From assembly GCA_028274465.1 (NCBI GenBank), contig CM051457.1, positions 49,012,362 through 49,076,361 of the forward strand: 64,000 nucleotides of DNA, in the 5' to 3' direction. The position numbers were made by a program, and so were the translations under genes. This document shows positions 42,807 through 55,108 of the stretch, in pieces; the first letter of the stretch is position 1; each line of letters starts with the position of its first letter. This stretch comes from Plantago ovata. Its lineage: Eukaryota; Streptophyta; Magnoliopsida; Lamiales; Plantaginaceae. The notes beneath the pieces were generated by a model that was not told where the DNA came from, ran no database searches, and was given only the letters and a program-made list of their open reading frames with translations.

Positions 42807-45083
42807 ATGGATCTGAGACGGAAACAGTTGTTGTGGCTGTTGATTCAGTATAATAAGATGAACATGGAATTGTTCATGGGTATTGGGATTCTGGCATCTC
42901 AAGTAAATATGCGGGTTTTCAAGACGAGATTAATGGAGCATGAAAACCCTCTCTCGTACAATATGTGTTTCCGTCTTTATGTTCAAATTGATAGGAATTT
43001 CCGTCTCTTTGTTGACGACGATACAACTTGTGTTGAAAATCTTCGAATGGACCATAATTGCTTTCACCAGTTGTGTGAGTTTTGCACACAAAGGGAGGGT
43101 TAAGGGATGGGTTGTATGTGTCAGCGAAGGAACAAGTGGGGATATTTATGTCAACTATTGCACACAACAAAAAGGGGCGTATAATCCACTTCGACTTCAT
43201 TCGTTCTAGTGAGATAATAAGCAAGTACTTTCACAAGGTTTTGACGGTTGTGTTGTCCGTGCACAAGGACCTTTTGGCTAAGCAGATTCCAGTCACTCCT
43301 GACAATGCCCCTGAACGTTGGCAACCTTTTCAGGTATTTTACTGCATTATGTTTGAGTTATGCCCAAATTTAGTCTAAGTATGTATTTTATATAATGGGT
43401 ACCAGAAAGTATTGATATGATATACTTGTCATCTTTATGCAGGGATGTGTTGGTGCACTCAATGGGACTCACATTCGAGTCCTTATTCCTAAGGACAGGA
43501 AGACCCCATACCGTGGGCGTAAGGGTTTTATTACGATGAACGTACTAGCTGCCTGCAACTGGAACATGGAGTTCACATACGTTTTATCAGGTTGGGAAGG
43601 TTCTGCTGCTGACAGTAGGGTACTAAGAAACACACCTGCTCGCCATGACGGTTTACGTGTCCCAGAAGGTATAACAACCAAATAAGTAATATAATTGTTC
43701 TAATTCTGTTGTTGGGATGATGAGTACATCGATTATCAGCTTACTTTCGAAACAAAATTCATGTATTGTTTTATATTGGTTATCTGTTGATATGTGTCAC
43801 ACTTGTTTTATTTATTTTTCCCCTGCATCTTCTATGCGTATTAATCTGTGTGAAATCATGTATGATTATACATATCCTATAATAAGGGTTCGATGGATTA
43901 CTGATTAAGTGCAGTTGTATGCTTGTGATAAGATGACATAGGGAATGCTGTGTGTTTTTGGTAAATGGGAAGGATTCTCTGTGAGTGTTGGTATCTTTTA
44001 TTTGACTGTTTCTTCGGGCAATAATGTTAGCACTCTAACAGAAAATAAGATTATTAGCAACACTTGGTGAACTGATTGTGGTGAGTAGGATGTTAACTGG
44101 TGAGAGTTAATGAACCAAGAATAAATAAAATTAAGAGTAGAAGGAAATTCTTGGTGAGAAGGGGTGATTGGAAGTTATATGAGAACAGAAAATTATGGAT
44201 TATCTAGTGGGAAGATGGGGTGCTTGTCATCAAATCCATATATGGCAGTAATTAATTGACACAACTGATGGGTTGTTGAATGTGATTTGTTCTGTGTTGA
44301 GAACAATGGGTTTACCTAATGATTTCCATGGTGCTCATTTTCCTTACTTGCTTTGAATCATACTTTATTCATTCATGCTTTGGCTTGCCGTAGGGTTTGC
44401 TTGTCAGATAAGGTAGTATACGCTGTTTATACCACGGCATACATATGGATCAAATAGTTTGATAAAAGGAGCGCGAGCAAGGGTTGTAGAAATGGTTTTT
44501 ACGATGAATTTTTCGTAGACATTATACAGAATTCAACTAGTGTGTATGTAGACTATTTGATATGAAAATTCAATGTTTCTTTCTTATGATCTATTTGTTG
44601 GTGATTATAGGACAGTACTACTTGTGTGACAACGGTTACACCCACGGAAAGGGTTTCATGACACCCTATACGAGAACAAGGTATCACTTGCAACATTGGG
44701 GGTATGGCAACGATGCTCCCCAGGATAGAAAAGAGTTCTTCAACATGGTACACTCCAAGGCACGAAATGTGATAGAGAGATGTTTTGGTCTTCTGAAGAA
44801 GCGGTGGGTTTCAATAGATGAGCAGTCCAAGTATCGAATCGAAACGCAAAGTCGAGTTGTTCTTGCATGTTGTGTGCTTCAGAACTTCATCCGGCAGAAA
44901 ATGTCCCGTGATACTATGGAGGATGAGGACCTAGAGTTAGACACCGATGACCCTTTGGAAGATGAGCCACTTGTGGATTATGTCCAAGTACTTCGCCCTT
45001 CACCTCAATGGGATGATTACCGTGATAATTTGGCACAACAGCTTTACGATGATTGGCTAGAAATCCGCGGGGGACAGCCTTGA
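42807..45083 (+). pseudogene. HarH transposase (DDE_Tnp_4 type), three exons, inactivated
   Basis: Exons are 42807-43333, 43443-43678 and 44611-45083. Introns begin GTATTT and GTATAA and end TGCAG and TATAG, and both joins keep frame. Exon 1 has the N-terminal part (FHQLCEF, GLYVSAKEQVGIFMSTIAHN) with a frameshift near 43095. Exon 2 holds the first two catalytic positions: the usual GALDGTHI reads GALNGTHI (AAT at about 43455), and GSAADSRVL keeps the second Asp. Exon 3 has YYLCDNGYTHGKGF and the Glu of NVIERCFGLLKKRW. The frameshift and the Asp-to-Asn change both predict no activity. Confidence 0.88.
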
Positions 45084-45350
45084 TTGAGCCAATTGATTGA
45101 GGGCATCGATTGAGTGCATCAAACAAACTTCAATTCCATTATTTGAGTATATGCTTACTTAATTAAAATGCCATCACTTGGTTCCTCTTAAGTCAGCTCC
45201 AGTTAGTGTGATCAAACACAAATTATTACTATATTTACTTGTTTTGCTTTCCGTAGAGTACATGTAGTGACTGGTTTGTGTGACGTACTCTTCAAACAAT
45301 TTGGTATTTTGTTGTTCTAGTGGAATGGATAACTTTGATCGAATTTTTTG

Positions 45351-45642
45351 ATTAATTACATGCCTTTAAGCATCTCTTGTTTAGTAATTCTGTCCCGGAG
45401 TTTTCCATTACCTTTCAAATGTGTTATGTATATATGATGAATGGTTTTCATTCGTGTTGATGGGCATCACACATGCAGTACTTCATTTCTTATTCCATTA
45501 ATTACATGCCCTTAAGCATCTCTTGTTTAGTAATTCTGTCCCGGAGTTTTCCATTACCTTTCAAATGTGTTATGTATATATGATGAATGGTTTTCATTCG
45601 TGTTGATGGGCATCACACATGCAGTACTTCATTTCTTATTCC
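45351..45642 (+). repeat. 146-bp tandem duplication upstream of HarH ORF2
   Basis: Units 45351-45496 and 45497-45642 both start ATTAATTACATGCC and are nearly identical. They lie in the 5' region of the Myb-like gene and contain GTGTTATGTATATATG. The area 45084-45350 is otherwise empty. Confidence 0.88.
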
Positions 45643-45683
45643 ATTTACCCTGCTTAATTCCAATTTTTCTTTTTTTGTTGCAG

Positions 45684-46160
45684 ATGAGAGGTGGCTCCCG
45701 GTTGGGAAACAAGAGTGTTCGTGGCCCTACTCAGTCATTTCTTAGAGGCCAGTACGTTCATACTGCAAGACCAGGTTCCAGTCAGCTTAGTGGGACAACT
45801 TCGGGGACCGTGAACAATCTTCCCCCACTCCATACACCTGCCACATTCACTGTTCTGCAACAAACAACAGCCGCCACGCAAGGATCACTAGATCAAAGTA
45901 TGATTTCCCCACCTCCTACTAAAGCACCTAGGTTCAACTGGACTGATGAAGCCACAAACACGCTGTGTGATTGTATGAGGGATACAATGAACCTGGGCAT
46001 GCGTGATCCCACAAACAAAATGACAAATGTCCACACTGCTTTAGCAGCGATGATGCGTGCCAGACTTCTGGGCTGCCTCCTTGTTCAATCTCAGATTGAA
46101 TCGAAGCTTAAGTACTGGAAGAGGCAGTACGTTGAGGTGAAGAAAATTAAGGAGGATTAA
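45684..46160 (+). CDS. HarH ORF2, Myb/SANT-like DNA-binding protein
   Basis: The start chosen is ATG 45684 (MRGGSRLGNKS), just after a T-rich tract ending TTGCAG, which looks like a splice acceptor. The domain starts at about residue 75 with FNWTDEATNTLCDCM and ends with QIESKLKYWKRQYVEVKKIKED, typical of the Myb-like DNA-binding partner of plant Harbinger transposases, which helps bind the ends and import the transposase. The frame stops at TAA 46158-46160, where GGAGTTCTTAGGC continues without interruption, so the C-terminus may be truncated by a stop. Confidence 0.75.
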   Translation: MRGGSRLGNKSVRGPTQSFLRGQYVHTARPGSSQLSGTTSGTVNNLPPLHTPATFTVLQQTTAATQGSLDQSMISPPPTKAPRFNWTDEATNTLCDCMRDTMNLGMRDPTNKMTNVHTALAAMMRARLLGCLLVQSQIESKLKYWKRQYVEVKKIKED

Positions 46161-46650
46161 GGAGTTCTTAGGCTAGAGGTTCATGAGGATGACCAGCGGC
46201 TGAGGCATTGCACGGTAATCTTTTTTGTAGTAATAACTTAGAAATATGTATGCATGTATTGCTGGATGTATCCCGGCTAAAACGTTTGCAAGAAATTAAC
46301 AGTAATCTTAGCTTATGAAATATTTTGCAATGGGAAGTTATAAATAGACTATACTTATTTCAGTTTATCTAAAAAAAAAATTTCGACAGCAATGTGCATT
46401 AGGTTGCTGTAACCGTGGTATTGTTGAATGCATATGGCTGCCATTGTGCTGCTCATTAATTTTGTTTGGCTTCTGTTCATGGTGAGGATATTATATGTGG
46501 CTAGCTGCTGGTTTTTGGCCAGAATATTTGTTGATTGTGTTAATCTGATTTTTGTCTCAGACTTAGTGTGAGTACTTCTTTCTGATTTCCGCTAAAACCT
46601 TACGGTAAATCCTGGAGTTTCATGTAGGATATTGGGGCCATGTACATCAT

Positions 46651-48142
46651 TGTTGGTCCCTTTAAACAACAAGAAAAGACTAGAGGGGGGGGGGGTGAAT
46701 AGTCTTTTCAAACTTTCGTCGTTTAAAAACTTTCTCAGCAAGGGCTTATTACTTTTTCAGTAATGAGTTTTCTGATACTTAACTTTCTCAGCAAGTACTA
46801 ATTACTTTTCAGTAACGAGTTTTACTAATACTTAAAAACAGAGTGCAGAAGTCTTTGTACAATAAGTGCTTTTAACAGTAAGTGATAGTTTCAGCAAGTG
46901 AGCAGAGTGACAGTGTACAGATAGATATGCTTGCTGAAAACTAAATGAAGTAAAGTAAATCACACAAACACTTTTATAGTGGTATCTGAGAGTGGCGTAA
47001 TCTCTCAAATAATCCACTTCGTCCTTTCTAGGACTGAATCCACTAAGATAAGTTTGAGGTTCCATACAACACCTATCTAGAGCGATTCTACAGAAACCAA
47101 AGCACACTTGCTTCGTTTCCAACCTAACTAGAGAACGAAACCGTGTTCTCCACCAAACTTGGGACTTATAATCAGCAACTCTATGCTTGATTAAGTTCCC
47201 CCTGAATTTCAGGCCTGAAAAGGTTATTTATCAGTTAGAGAGGTTTGGGATGAGATAACTTGATTATAACTTATTCACTTATTTCTTAGCCGTGAATGTT
47301 CTACTTCTTCACAAGTAGCTTTTTCAAGCTTTTAAGTCTTGGAACGGATCAATGGCAGTGAAGAGTATAGAAGGGTTTGAGTGTTTAAGCACAAGTGAGA
47401 GTTTGATCACGTTGTTGACACACTTCTACTCTTTGCCGAATGACCTCTATTTATAGTGAATCAAGGGAGCCGTTTGAATTTCAAATTCTAAGGCTTTGTA
47501 CCTTAAGATGTCACTATCTTGCTTTTGTACTTTCAGCAACGTCCTTTATTTGTCTTCTAGTCTTCATGTTCTTCGCATGCTTACTTTGCATTTAATGTTC
47601 ATTTGAATTAAATTCAAATATGAACGTTGGAGCAAAAATGCAAGTATTTTCAGCAAGGAGGTCACATATGTATTTCAGCAAGGAGGTCACATATGTATTT
47701 CAGCAAGTGGTCAGTCTCAGTTTCAGCAAGCACAACCTACTCTGTCGTTTAGATTTTCACTTATGCAAGCTGTTGCTGAAGTTTCCACTTTCTGAGCAAC
47801 ATGTGCCTTTGTAGATACCATCTTCAGAAATCTTCTTTAGTCTTCAGTCTTCGAATTCTTCAAGTTTCTGAACGGTTCTAGTGCTTCAATAGTTCGTTCG
47901 TGTAAACAAAGTACATCATCAGCAAATGCTTCAATAGGTTGTTTTTCTTTTCAGAAAAAACGATACATCTTAAGCGGAACTAAAGCACCTAACTAGTACC
48001 TACACTAAGTCTTCAGCAAACGTTCCTCTTTTACAATGTCCTTAAAATTCTAAATTCCTATGGACCTTAAGAGTACTAGTTACTGGACTTTCCTTAATTT
48101 AACATGGTTAATTGCTCATCAAAATTTACAAGTTTCCTAACA
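46651..48142 (-). repeat. SirC 3' LTR
   Basis: This 1,492-bp repeat runs TGTTGGTCCC to TTTCCTAACA. The G-run is 11 long. A TATA box (CTATAAATAG, - strand) lies at 47447-47456. A short tandem duplication containing CAGCAAGGAGGTCACATATG is present near 47650-47700. Confidence 0.93.
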
Positions 48143-48157
48143 AATTTCCCCCTTTTT
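48143..48157 (-). other. SirC 3' polypurine tract
   Basis: The - strand reads AAAAAGGGGGAAATT next to the LTR, identical to SirN. Confidence 0.88.
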
Positions 48158-48404
48158 GATGTTAGCAATCCATGGCTAAATTAATTGTTACCCTTTTAGA
48201 GGTTTCTGATGTTGAATAAATCAGTTTGAATAATGCAAACATACTTGAATAATAAAAATGTAAGCATAAGTAGATTGCATAATCAAAAACCAATAAGAGT
48301 CAAAAGCTTATTGCTGATAGTTATCTTTCAGTAAGATTACAAGAAAGTTCAGAGATAACTACACAAATCAGCAAACAAAAACAAACAAAGCTTTTACAAG
48401 GGAC

Positions 48405-51400
48405 TTAAGCTATTCCAGCAAAAGATTTCCTCAGAATCTCCCTTACACTTTATCAGCAAGCGCAGAAAATTCAACACAGTCCTTTTCGTAATTTTCAAGT
48501 AGCTTACGGACTTCAAGCTGAATGATCCTTGCATTCTTGCAGACAGTATAATGATGGTTTCACCATTCATTTCTTTTTAGTGCAGTACCCACAAGTGCAT
48601 GCCCCAATTTCTAGCATGGAGAAGTTGTGTATCTGAAATTCCCTTGTTAGCATGAATCTTTCTTAACCAGAGAAGATCTTCTTCTTGATCCTTGGCAGTG
48701 AGATAAAATACTCATAACGAATCAAACCATATTTCTTCTTTGACTTATTGGTTAAAGGGTCATTGTAGTAACCAACATCAATTGGTTTGAATAAATCAGG
48801 CTTTTGCTTCATTAGCTTGCCAATAGATGTTCTTCTTACTAAGACTTCCAGATTCAGCCATCTTGCAGCAATGTTTCTTGGGTAGGGAGGAGGGTCCCTT
48901 TCTTTTCATTGCACTTTTAATTCAATCCAAGTTTACATTTGATTCAGTACAGCAGTTGGAAAGAAATCATTACCAACACATCTTCCAGCTTTAAGACCCA
49001 ACAACCATGAAGGTTTCTGATCACATTTTGAGTTGCTTCCTCATTGTTGGTCTTTGTGTATTCAATGCCAGAGCCAATGGAAATGCTGGCTAGCCTCTTT
49101 TCTTCTTGTCTTTAACTTCTTCTTCTTGACTTAGCATTTTCTTGATCTCTTGCTGAAGCTCTTGAGTCAGAAGAGAAATGTTTTGAGTGGCCAGAAGGAG
49201 TTAGGGCTGTGATTGGTCTAGCTCTTATTGCTTGAGCTATTGTTTGGTCATAATCATCTTCATTCAGATTTTGATGACTCTCAGTATGACAGTATTCATG
49301 AGTTTCAGCAGATGTTCTTCTCCTTTTCGGATTTGCTGAATTTCTCTCAGAATCTCTTTCAGCTCGTCTCTTAGAACTTTGCTCTCTTTCAGCAAGAGGT
49401 TCTCTGGGAGGTGGACTAGGAAGAATCAATGGCACTTCAGCAGGGGTTTTCTTTCTTAAATATTTTCTTTGTTTATCTTCCCCCTTAGACATGGATTGCA
49501 TCATTGGGTGAATGTGCAGATTCATTGCAATTTTCAGCAAGTTTACTTAGGCTGTTGTACTTAAGAATTATTCCTTGCTGATCAGCAGTCAGCTTGGATA
49601 TTTCTTCTTTAATACTCACCAAGTTCTCCTCATGTCTGCGCTCATTGTCGACTTTTTCTTCAATGAAAGTCTGAGCCTTTTTCAATGCAATTTTTGCCAG
49701 TTTGAGTGCTTGACTGACATCTTCTTCATAGCTTTTATGATGTAGACTTATATCTTTTTGAGCTATTGTAAGAGAAATAGTGCGTTACAGCACAGTAGCC
49801 AGTATCTTGCCTATGTCAAGCGGACTCTCAGCAAGTAGTGCATCATCCTCTTCTTGGCATGCTTTGTGAACAGCCATAAGTGCCTTAATTCTGGGAGTAA
49901 AATCCTCAACACTAGGGAACGGCACTAAAGAGGGAGTGAGTGAGTGAAATTTTAGCTCAGTGGCGAATTGATCATCATTGATCAGCAAACGACTTCTTTC
50001 AGCATCTCCTTCATCATGAACAAGAGAAGGAGGGGGAATTGTAACCACTGGGGGTTCAACTTTCTTTGTCAGTTCTTCTTCGTTTGCTGAAAAAATTGAA
50101 GAGATCTTCTTCGTCATCAGATTCATCAAGGCCAGCAACCTTGGTTCCTAAATCTGTAGCTTCAATCAATTTAGGTTGAGTGGTTGCTGAGGGCAACTCT
50201 TTAGACTCAACAACTGGAGTTTCACCAACAGTAAGTGGAAGGGAGGGGACTTCCTTGCATGAATCTGTAGACTGTTTTGAAGTGCTCTTTGATAATCTTC
50301 ATCCATTCCTTCATCATCAAGGTTTGGTTCAGTGACCTTGGCATCGAGTAAAGTTAACTCGGCATCAGAAAGCTTATTTTTGCCTAATTTCATTTCAGCA
50401 CGCTTTCTGGCGTACTCTTCTTCAGTTTCAGCAACTTGTTCAGTTGCTTGAGTACTTGTCTCAGTAGGAGCAGGAGTGGATTCTTGATGCTGACTTGTAG
50501 TGTGATCAACTTGCTGATTTTCAGTATCATGATGTTCAGTTTCAGCAACTGTCAGTTTAAGTACACCAGCATCAGGACTAGGACCTTGATTATCATCATC
50601 ATCATCCTTTTTGTCCTTAGAATCTTTTCCTTCATCATCACTTGGATCTTTTGGGATATTTTCATCCTCTTGTTCTTCATCATCGTCCGTCAGTATGACC
50701 AACTCAACATGTTTGTACATTGCTGCACTTGTAACTTCCTCTTTCTCATTGATTTTGTGGGGATCAGCCACCACAGGTACAAAGGAACCCTTGAGCATCA
50801 TAACATGTTCAGCTGGAGAGGCACTCTTGAACTTAGCTTTCATATTCTCTCTGATTAGAGCAGTCAGACTAGAGCTCATGAGCTGAGAATATGTCAACTC
50901 TTCTGGAAGTATAGAATGCACAAATGTCTCGAGTTTCAGCAGAGAAAGTCTCTTTTTCTCGTTGGACTGATGAAGGTGAAGATCAGAGAAATCCATCCTT
51001 CTGTACCTTTGCCAGTTGCTGACGGATTTAGCAACTCTGGTCAAGGTAGTTCTTTTGAAGTTTGAGTAAAGTTCCTCTTAACTTACTTCGAAATCTTCAG
51101 TGATGTGAACCACTTCAGTGGTCTCCTTTTGAGCATGAAAAAGAATAAAATTAAGTTCAGGAAAGTTTTGGAGAATAGTTTTAGAGTCAAAAACTGGGAC
51201 ATGATTTACCTGCTGAAGTTCAGCAAGCTCATGTTGCGCACTTTGTTGTGTTGGTACTTTCCATTGCTTCAGGAGCTTGAGAAGCATCCTTGAATTGTTC
51301 ATCCTGAAATAATTTTAAGTTAGATACAAGTACTAAATTTTCAAACTTAGTTGAATTACCAAAAACTTCATCTACCTGCTGAACAAGAGTTGTGGATTCT

Positions 51401-53595
51401 GGTGCAGAAATTTCAGCAATCTTCTGACTTGTATCTTGAGAAGTCTGTAAAGAAATAATTATATCAGCAAAAGAAAGAGTTTCAGATAGTGAAGTTTTGC
51501 TTATGTCTGAGTTAACTACATGCTGAAGAAGGGCACGTGGTGACTCAGTCCTTTCAGCAATGACAACTTTTCATTATCTCGGACTTGTTCTTCAGCAGAC
51601 TTCTTTTCTTTCTCTATTTGAGAAGGTTGTGCCGATTCAGCAATCTCCCTTGTCTCTGAAATGACAAGTTGAGCAGAGACATCTTGACCTTTTAGTTCAC
51701 TGCTGGTCATGAATACATCTATTGATTTGTTGGAGTTGTCATCAATCTCCAAATCCATTTGCTGGCTTAGTTCTGTCAGCACCAGCTGAAATTTGTCAAT
51801 GGATGTTTTTGGTGAACTAGTCCAGTATTCTCAGCATCACGAGATGCGTCGTCGAATAGTGTCTCTTGTGGTGTTTCAGCAACCTCTGGGACTTGAACCA
51901 TTGCAGTCTCAGCAACTGGTTCTTCAGCAATTAGAGTTTCAGTAACTGCGGTTTCAGCAACTTGATGAATTGCTTGTTCAACAACCATCTTTTCAGCAGC
52001 ATCAACAAGTGCCGCGTTTCTCAGATCAGCAGCAATATCACTTGCTGGTTCCAGAGTGTGGTCATCTAGATTATCTAGAATGTAGATATCTGGGATTGGG
52101 GCAGGAATTTCGTTTCCACTGCCTTGTTGTCTTATCTCAGCAGATGTATCAACATTGAGTTGATTATTGAAGGCTTCTGCAAACACTTCAACATTGCATC
52201 AACATCTACTGGAGTGGCTTGTGTTTCAGCAACTCCTGGAGCATCATCCGAAAGATCATGGACAATTGGAACTGACTTAGGAGCCATTGTTTTCTTTCTT
52301 GGGTGAGTCTTTGTCCGTTTCTTCTTAGGGATGGGGTCAGCTGATGACGCTGCAGTTTGAGTGTCATCATCAGCTTTCCTCTTTTTCTTCTTGGATTTCT
52401 CCAGTTTCTCTCCAGTAGCAGCATCTGCAGCAATTGCATTTTCAACAACGGCTGTTGTACACGTACCTTGTTGATCACCATCTACAGCAGTTTCATCAAC
52501 AACATTTGCAGCTTTTGGATGCTTGTCTTGCTGACTAACACTTACAACATTTGCATCTGTTGTATACCTTTCTTGGTGACCTGTACTGACAACATTTGCA
52601 GCTGTTGTCTTCTTTGACTTCTTGTCAGCAGGCTTAGGTCCATTTTGCTTGTAGAAGGCTCTTCCCACATTGCATACTGATTTCTTAATCGGCAATGGGT
52701 TTCTCAGCTGAATCCTGAAGTGTTCAAGGATATAGCATATTTTTAGTCCATACATGACTGGGAAGGTAGGTGAGACTTTGTTGTCTTCAACCTTGACCTT
52801 AAATTTAGTAACACAATCAACAAGTCTGTTGAAAATGTTCTTTGCCCAGTTGAGCTCAGTTTTGTTCTCATGTATATGCATCAGCAACAGCCACCTTCTC
52901 AAGCCTACTTGGTCAATTCCTCCAACTTGGGAGTCTAGGACTTTGATTAGTAGCAGAGCCACTAGACCAAGTGAATGGCAGAGATGCTTCCTCTTTACGT
53001 GCTTTGTCCAAGTCACGGGAGCAATCTCTCCTTTCTTCATTCTTTCGTTTCTGACATCACTGTAGAAGGCTTCAATTTCTTCATCAGTGGCTGTGATGTC
53101 ATCTTCAGTCCCAGTAGTTGGAATCTGAAAGATGTTGGCTAAATCAATCCATTTCAGGATGATTTGCACACCTTGAACTGTGGTAGAAATCACTTTTTCA
53201 GTGACTCCTTGTCCATCAGTGAGAGTTTGGATTTATGCATTGTTGTAGAATTCCATGGCATCTAACATACTCACTTTCTTAGGGCGAGCAATTATGAAGA
53301 AAAGAAGGCCTTGTTGATTTATCAAGTTTAGTGCCTCTTCATTTTCTCCATCTAAATCTTGTTCATAGAAGTATCTTATATACTTCTCCTTGGCAAATCC
53401 GCCCCATTGCATCATCTGTTTACACTTTACAGTGTCAAGATATGCAGGCGGCATGGGTCTCTCCGTTACACGGTCGTTTTTCAACACAATTTTCACTGTG
53501 TTGGTTGCCGGAGTTACAACCGGAGTAGTGCTTTTCCCAGCACTATCGGCTTTCGATGACTTTGAGGTCTTGTAGGACTGTCTCTTTGGAGCCAT
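48405..53595 (-). pseudogene. SirC ORF3, full length but broken
   Basis: The start is ATG 53595 (MAPKRQSYKTSK); the final stop is TAA at 48405-48407. It shares every segment with SirN ORF3: accessory domain (53500-52660), AANVV linker, KKKKRKADDDTQ, the VAET-rich acidic linker, the NWQRYRRMDFSDLHLH segment (near 50990), an acidic DDDEEQEDEN run, and the coiled-coil and C-terminal region. A TAA near 53232, frameshifts near 52150, 51800 and 49500, and a TAA near 51078 break it. Segments 51303-51374 and about 51447-51521 keep intron-like GT and AG ends. Confidence 0.75.
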
Positions 53596-53735
53596 TTCTT
53601 ATATAGCGGTAGAAATGTACGAAAAAGATTAACATGCTTTCTGACCGGAGGTACATTGAATTCAGGGCACAGGCTATAAAATTTGCAGAGAAAGGAAATG
53701 TGAGTTAAAGAATTTTGTCTTTCTCTAACTCTTTG

Positions 53736-53743
53736 TTTATATA
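53736..53743 (-). promoter_or_regulatory. Putative TATA box of SirC ORF3
   Basis: TATATAAA on the - strand lies about 140 nt before the ORF3 ATG, as in SirA and SirN. The leader 53596-53735 and the upstream part to 53986 contain no gene. Confidence 0.6.
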
Positions 53744-53986
53744 GTATATCTGGTGTGCAAGAAGCTCAAACAGTTTTGAGTTCTCAGCAAGGGTAAAACA
53801 GAGATTCAACTGCGTTAGTGGAGCCTTTGCATTAAATGCGTAGTGGTCCACTAACAAAAACCGTCAGAGCACACTTTCTCTTTTTAATATTAACCGTTAG
53901 ATCAAAAACTACTTTAAATCAATGGCCACGATTGTATTTCATGTCATGATTAACAACACGTTTATCTGTGCCACGATTAACGTCAC

Positions 53987-54819
53987 TGTTGAAGGGTAAT
54001 TCGTACTTTTTCCTAAGTTCGCAGTAGATCGTCACGATAAGCTATTCTAGTTCTTCTTCATGTAGTCTTCCTCTTGAATTGGTAGGAAACCTTCTTGTAG
54101 CTTCCTCGTACCTGAAATATACTGGAAGGGGGGGGGGGGTTAGTGTCTCTTGCCCGGTCTGTAAGATATTAGATCGGAGTGATGACTTTACGTGTAGGGA
54201 GTTGTGAGGCTTCCCTAGTACCAGTAGTAAATGTGGTGGGTGAGTGGTAGGTGAGAGGTGTTAATGCTTACCCGCTGGGTAATGAATGAGCTCCTTATAT
54301 ACTCATAGTATTTTAATGTCATCCCTTGTAGGATCGTGAAAAGTGTCCGGACGGGATTGAAGCCTCCTTAGGCCCAAGCCCATTAAGGAGGTCCATGGGC
54401 CTTGGCCCAAACATCTTGGCTAGGGTTGAGAGGGCAACATGGGCCCACGTAGTAATCTGGAAGACGGGCCCCACTAGGAGCGACCATGGGTGGTCGCCCC
54501 GGTGTCCTCGTGCCTTCCTCTTACGTATGTGGTCCGAGTAGTGCTCTGCCTAGTTTTTCTCAGAGAGTGTTACCTTGACGTAAGGTCCTCCTCGAGCCCT
54601 AGAGATGCTCCTCGAGCTCAATAGCTGCCTTGTCCTTGTAATGAGCTTATCTTGAGGGTTGGCCTCTTAGTGATGGTCGGACCCTATGTTGGTCGAACCA
54701 CACCTTAGTGGCATACTTGGGTGTGGTCGCGCCCCTTGAGGGACGGCCTATGATGCTTTGTCGCGCTCTTAGACTGCTCCAGTTCGTACATGCGGACTGG
54801 ACATATTTCAACACTAACA
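53987..54819 (-). repeat. TatD 3' LTR
   Basis: This 833-bp repeat runs, on the + strand, TGTTGAAGGG to CACTAACA. It includes a G-run, a 13-14 bp near-perfect inverted repeat with GGCCCA words (54371-54408), and a TATA-like GTATATAAGG on the - strand at 54293-54302. Confidence 0.85.
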
Positions 54820-54837
54820 TATGTCCCCCTAGTTTTT
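54820..54837 (-). other. TatD 3' polypurine tract
   Basis: The - strand reads AAAAACTAGGGGGACATA immediately before the LTR. The core AGGGGGA is the likely plus-strand primer. Confidence 0.7.
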
Positions 54838-55108
54838 AAGTATCGTTGTAGAAGATAGTTGAGGAACTATGTTGAAGTAGAGGTCGAGCAGAGCCTCGAC
54901 TAGTAGTGGGCGAAAAAAGATTTCCGTATTCGCGCCTTGGTATCTTTCCCTCCTCCTATCTCTCCCTCCCACCCTTTTTATTGGGTGCGAGCAGACGTTG
55001 CTCGGACCTTATGAAAAGAGGTATATTTGCTGGGCAGAGATCGGATCCGGGTAAGTATTCCTTGGTGGGAATAGGTATTCGATTTTTGCCTCTTCACCGT
55101 TTTCTTTT

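Larger units (their letters stand above)
41822..46650 (+). mobile_element. HarH: PIF/Harbinger DNA transposon, left part
   Basis: The left end is TTA (41819-41821, the 3-bp duplication expected of this superfamily) followed by terminal sequence GGACGCGTTTGGTTTTTCGG, similar to Harbinger/Tourist ends. Inside are a DDE transposase gene and a Myb/SANT-like gene, both + strand, which is the standard two-gene arrangement. SirC inserted at 46651, so the right terminus is not visible. The stretch 41842-42806 is 5' non-coding, and 46161-46650 shows nothing beyond AT-rich intergenic sequence. Confidence 0.85.
46651..53986 (-). mobile_element. SirC: third Sirevirus-like element, 3' part
   Basis: The 3' LTR (46651-48142), polypurine tract and the whole of ORF3 are present on the - strand. 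TatD inserted at 53987, in the ORF3 upstream region, so pol and gag lie beyond the window. The left flank of the LTR is atcat within HarH. It is more diverged from SirN than the two SirN LTRs are from each other. Confidence 0.88.
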
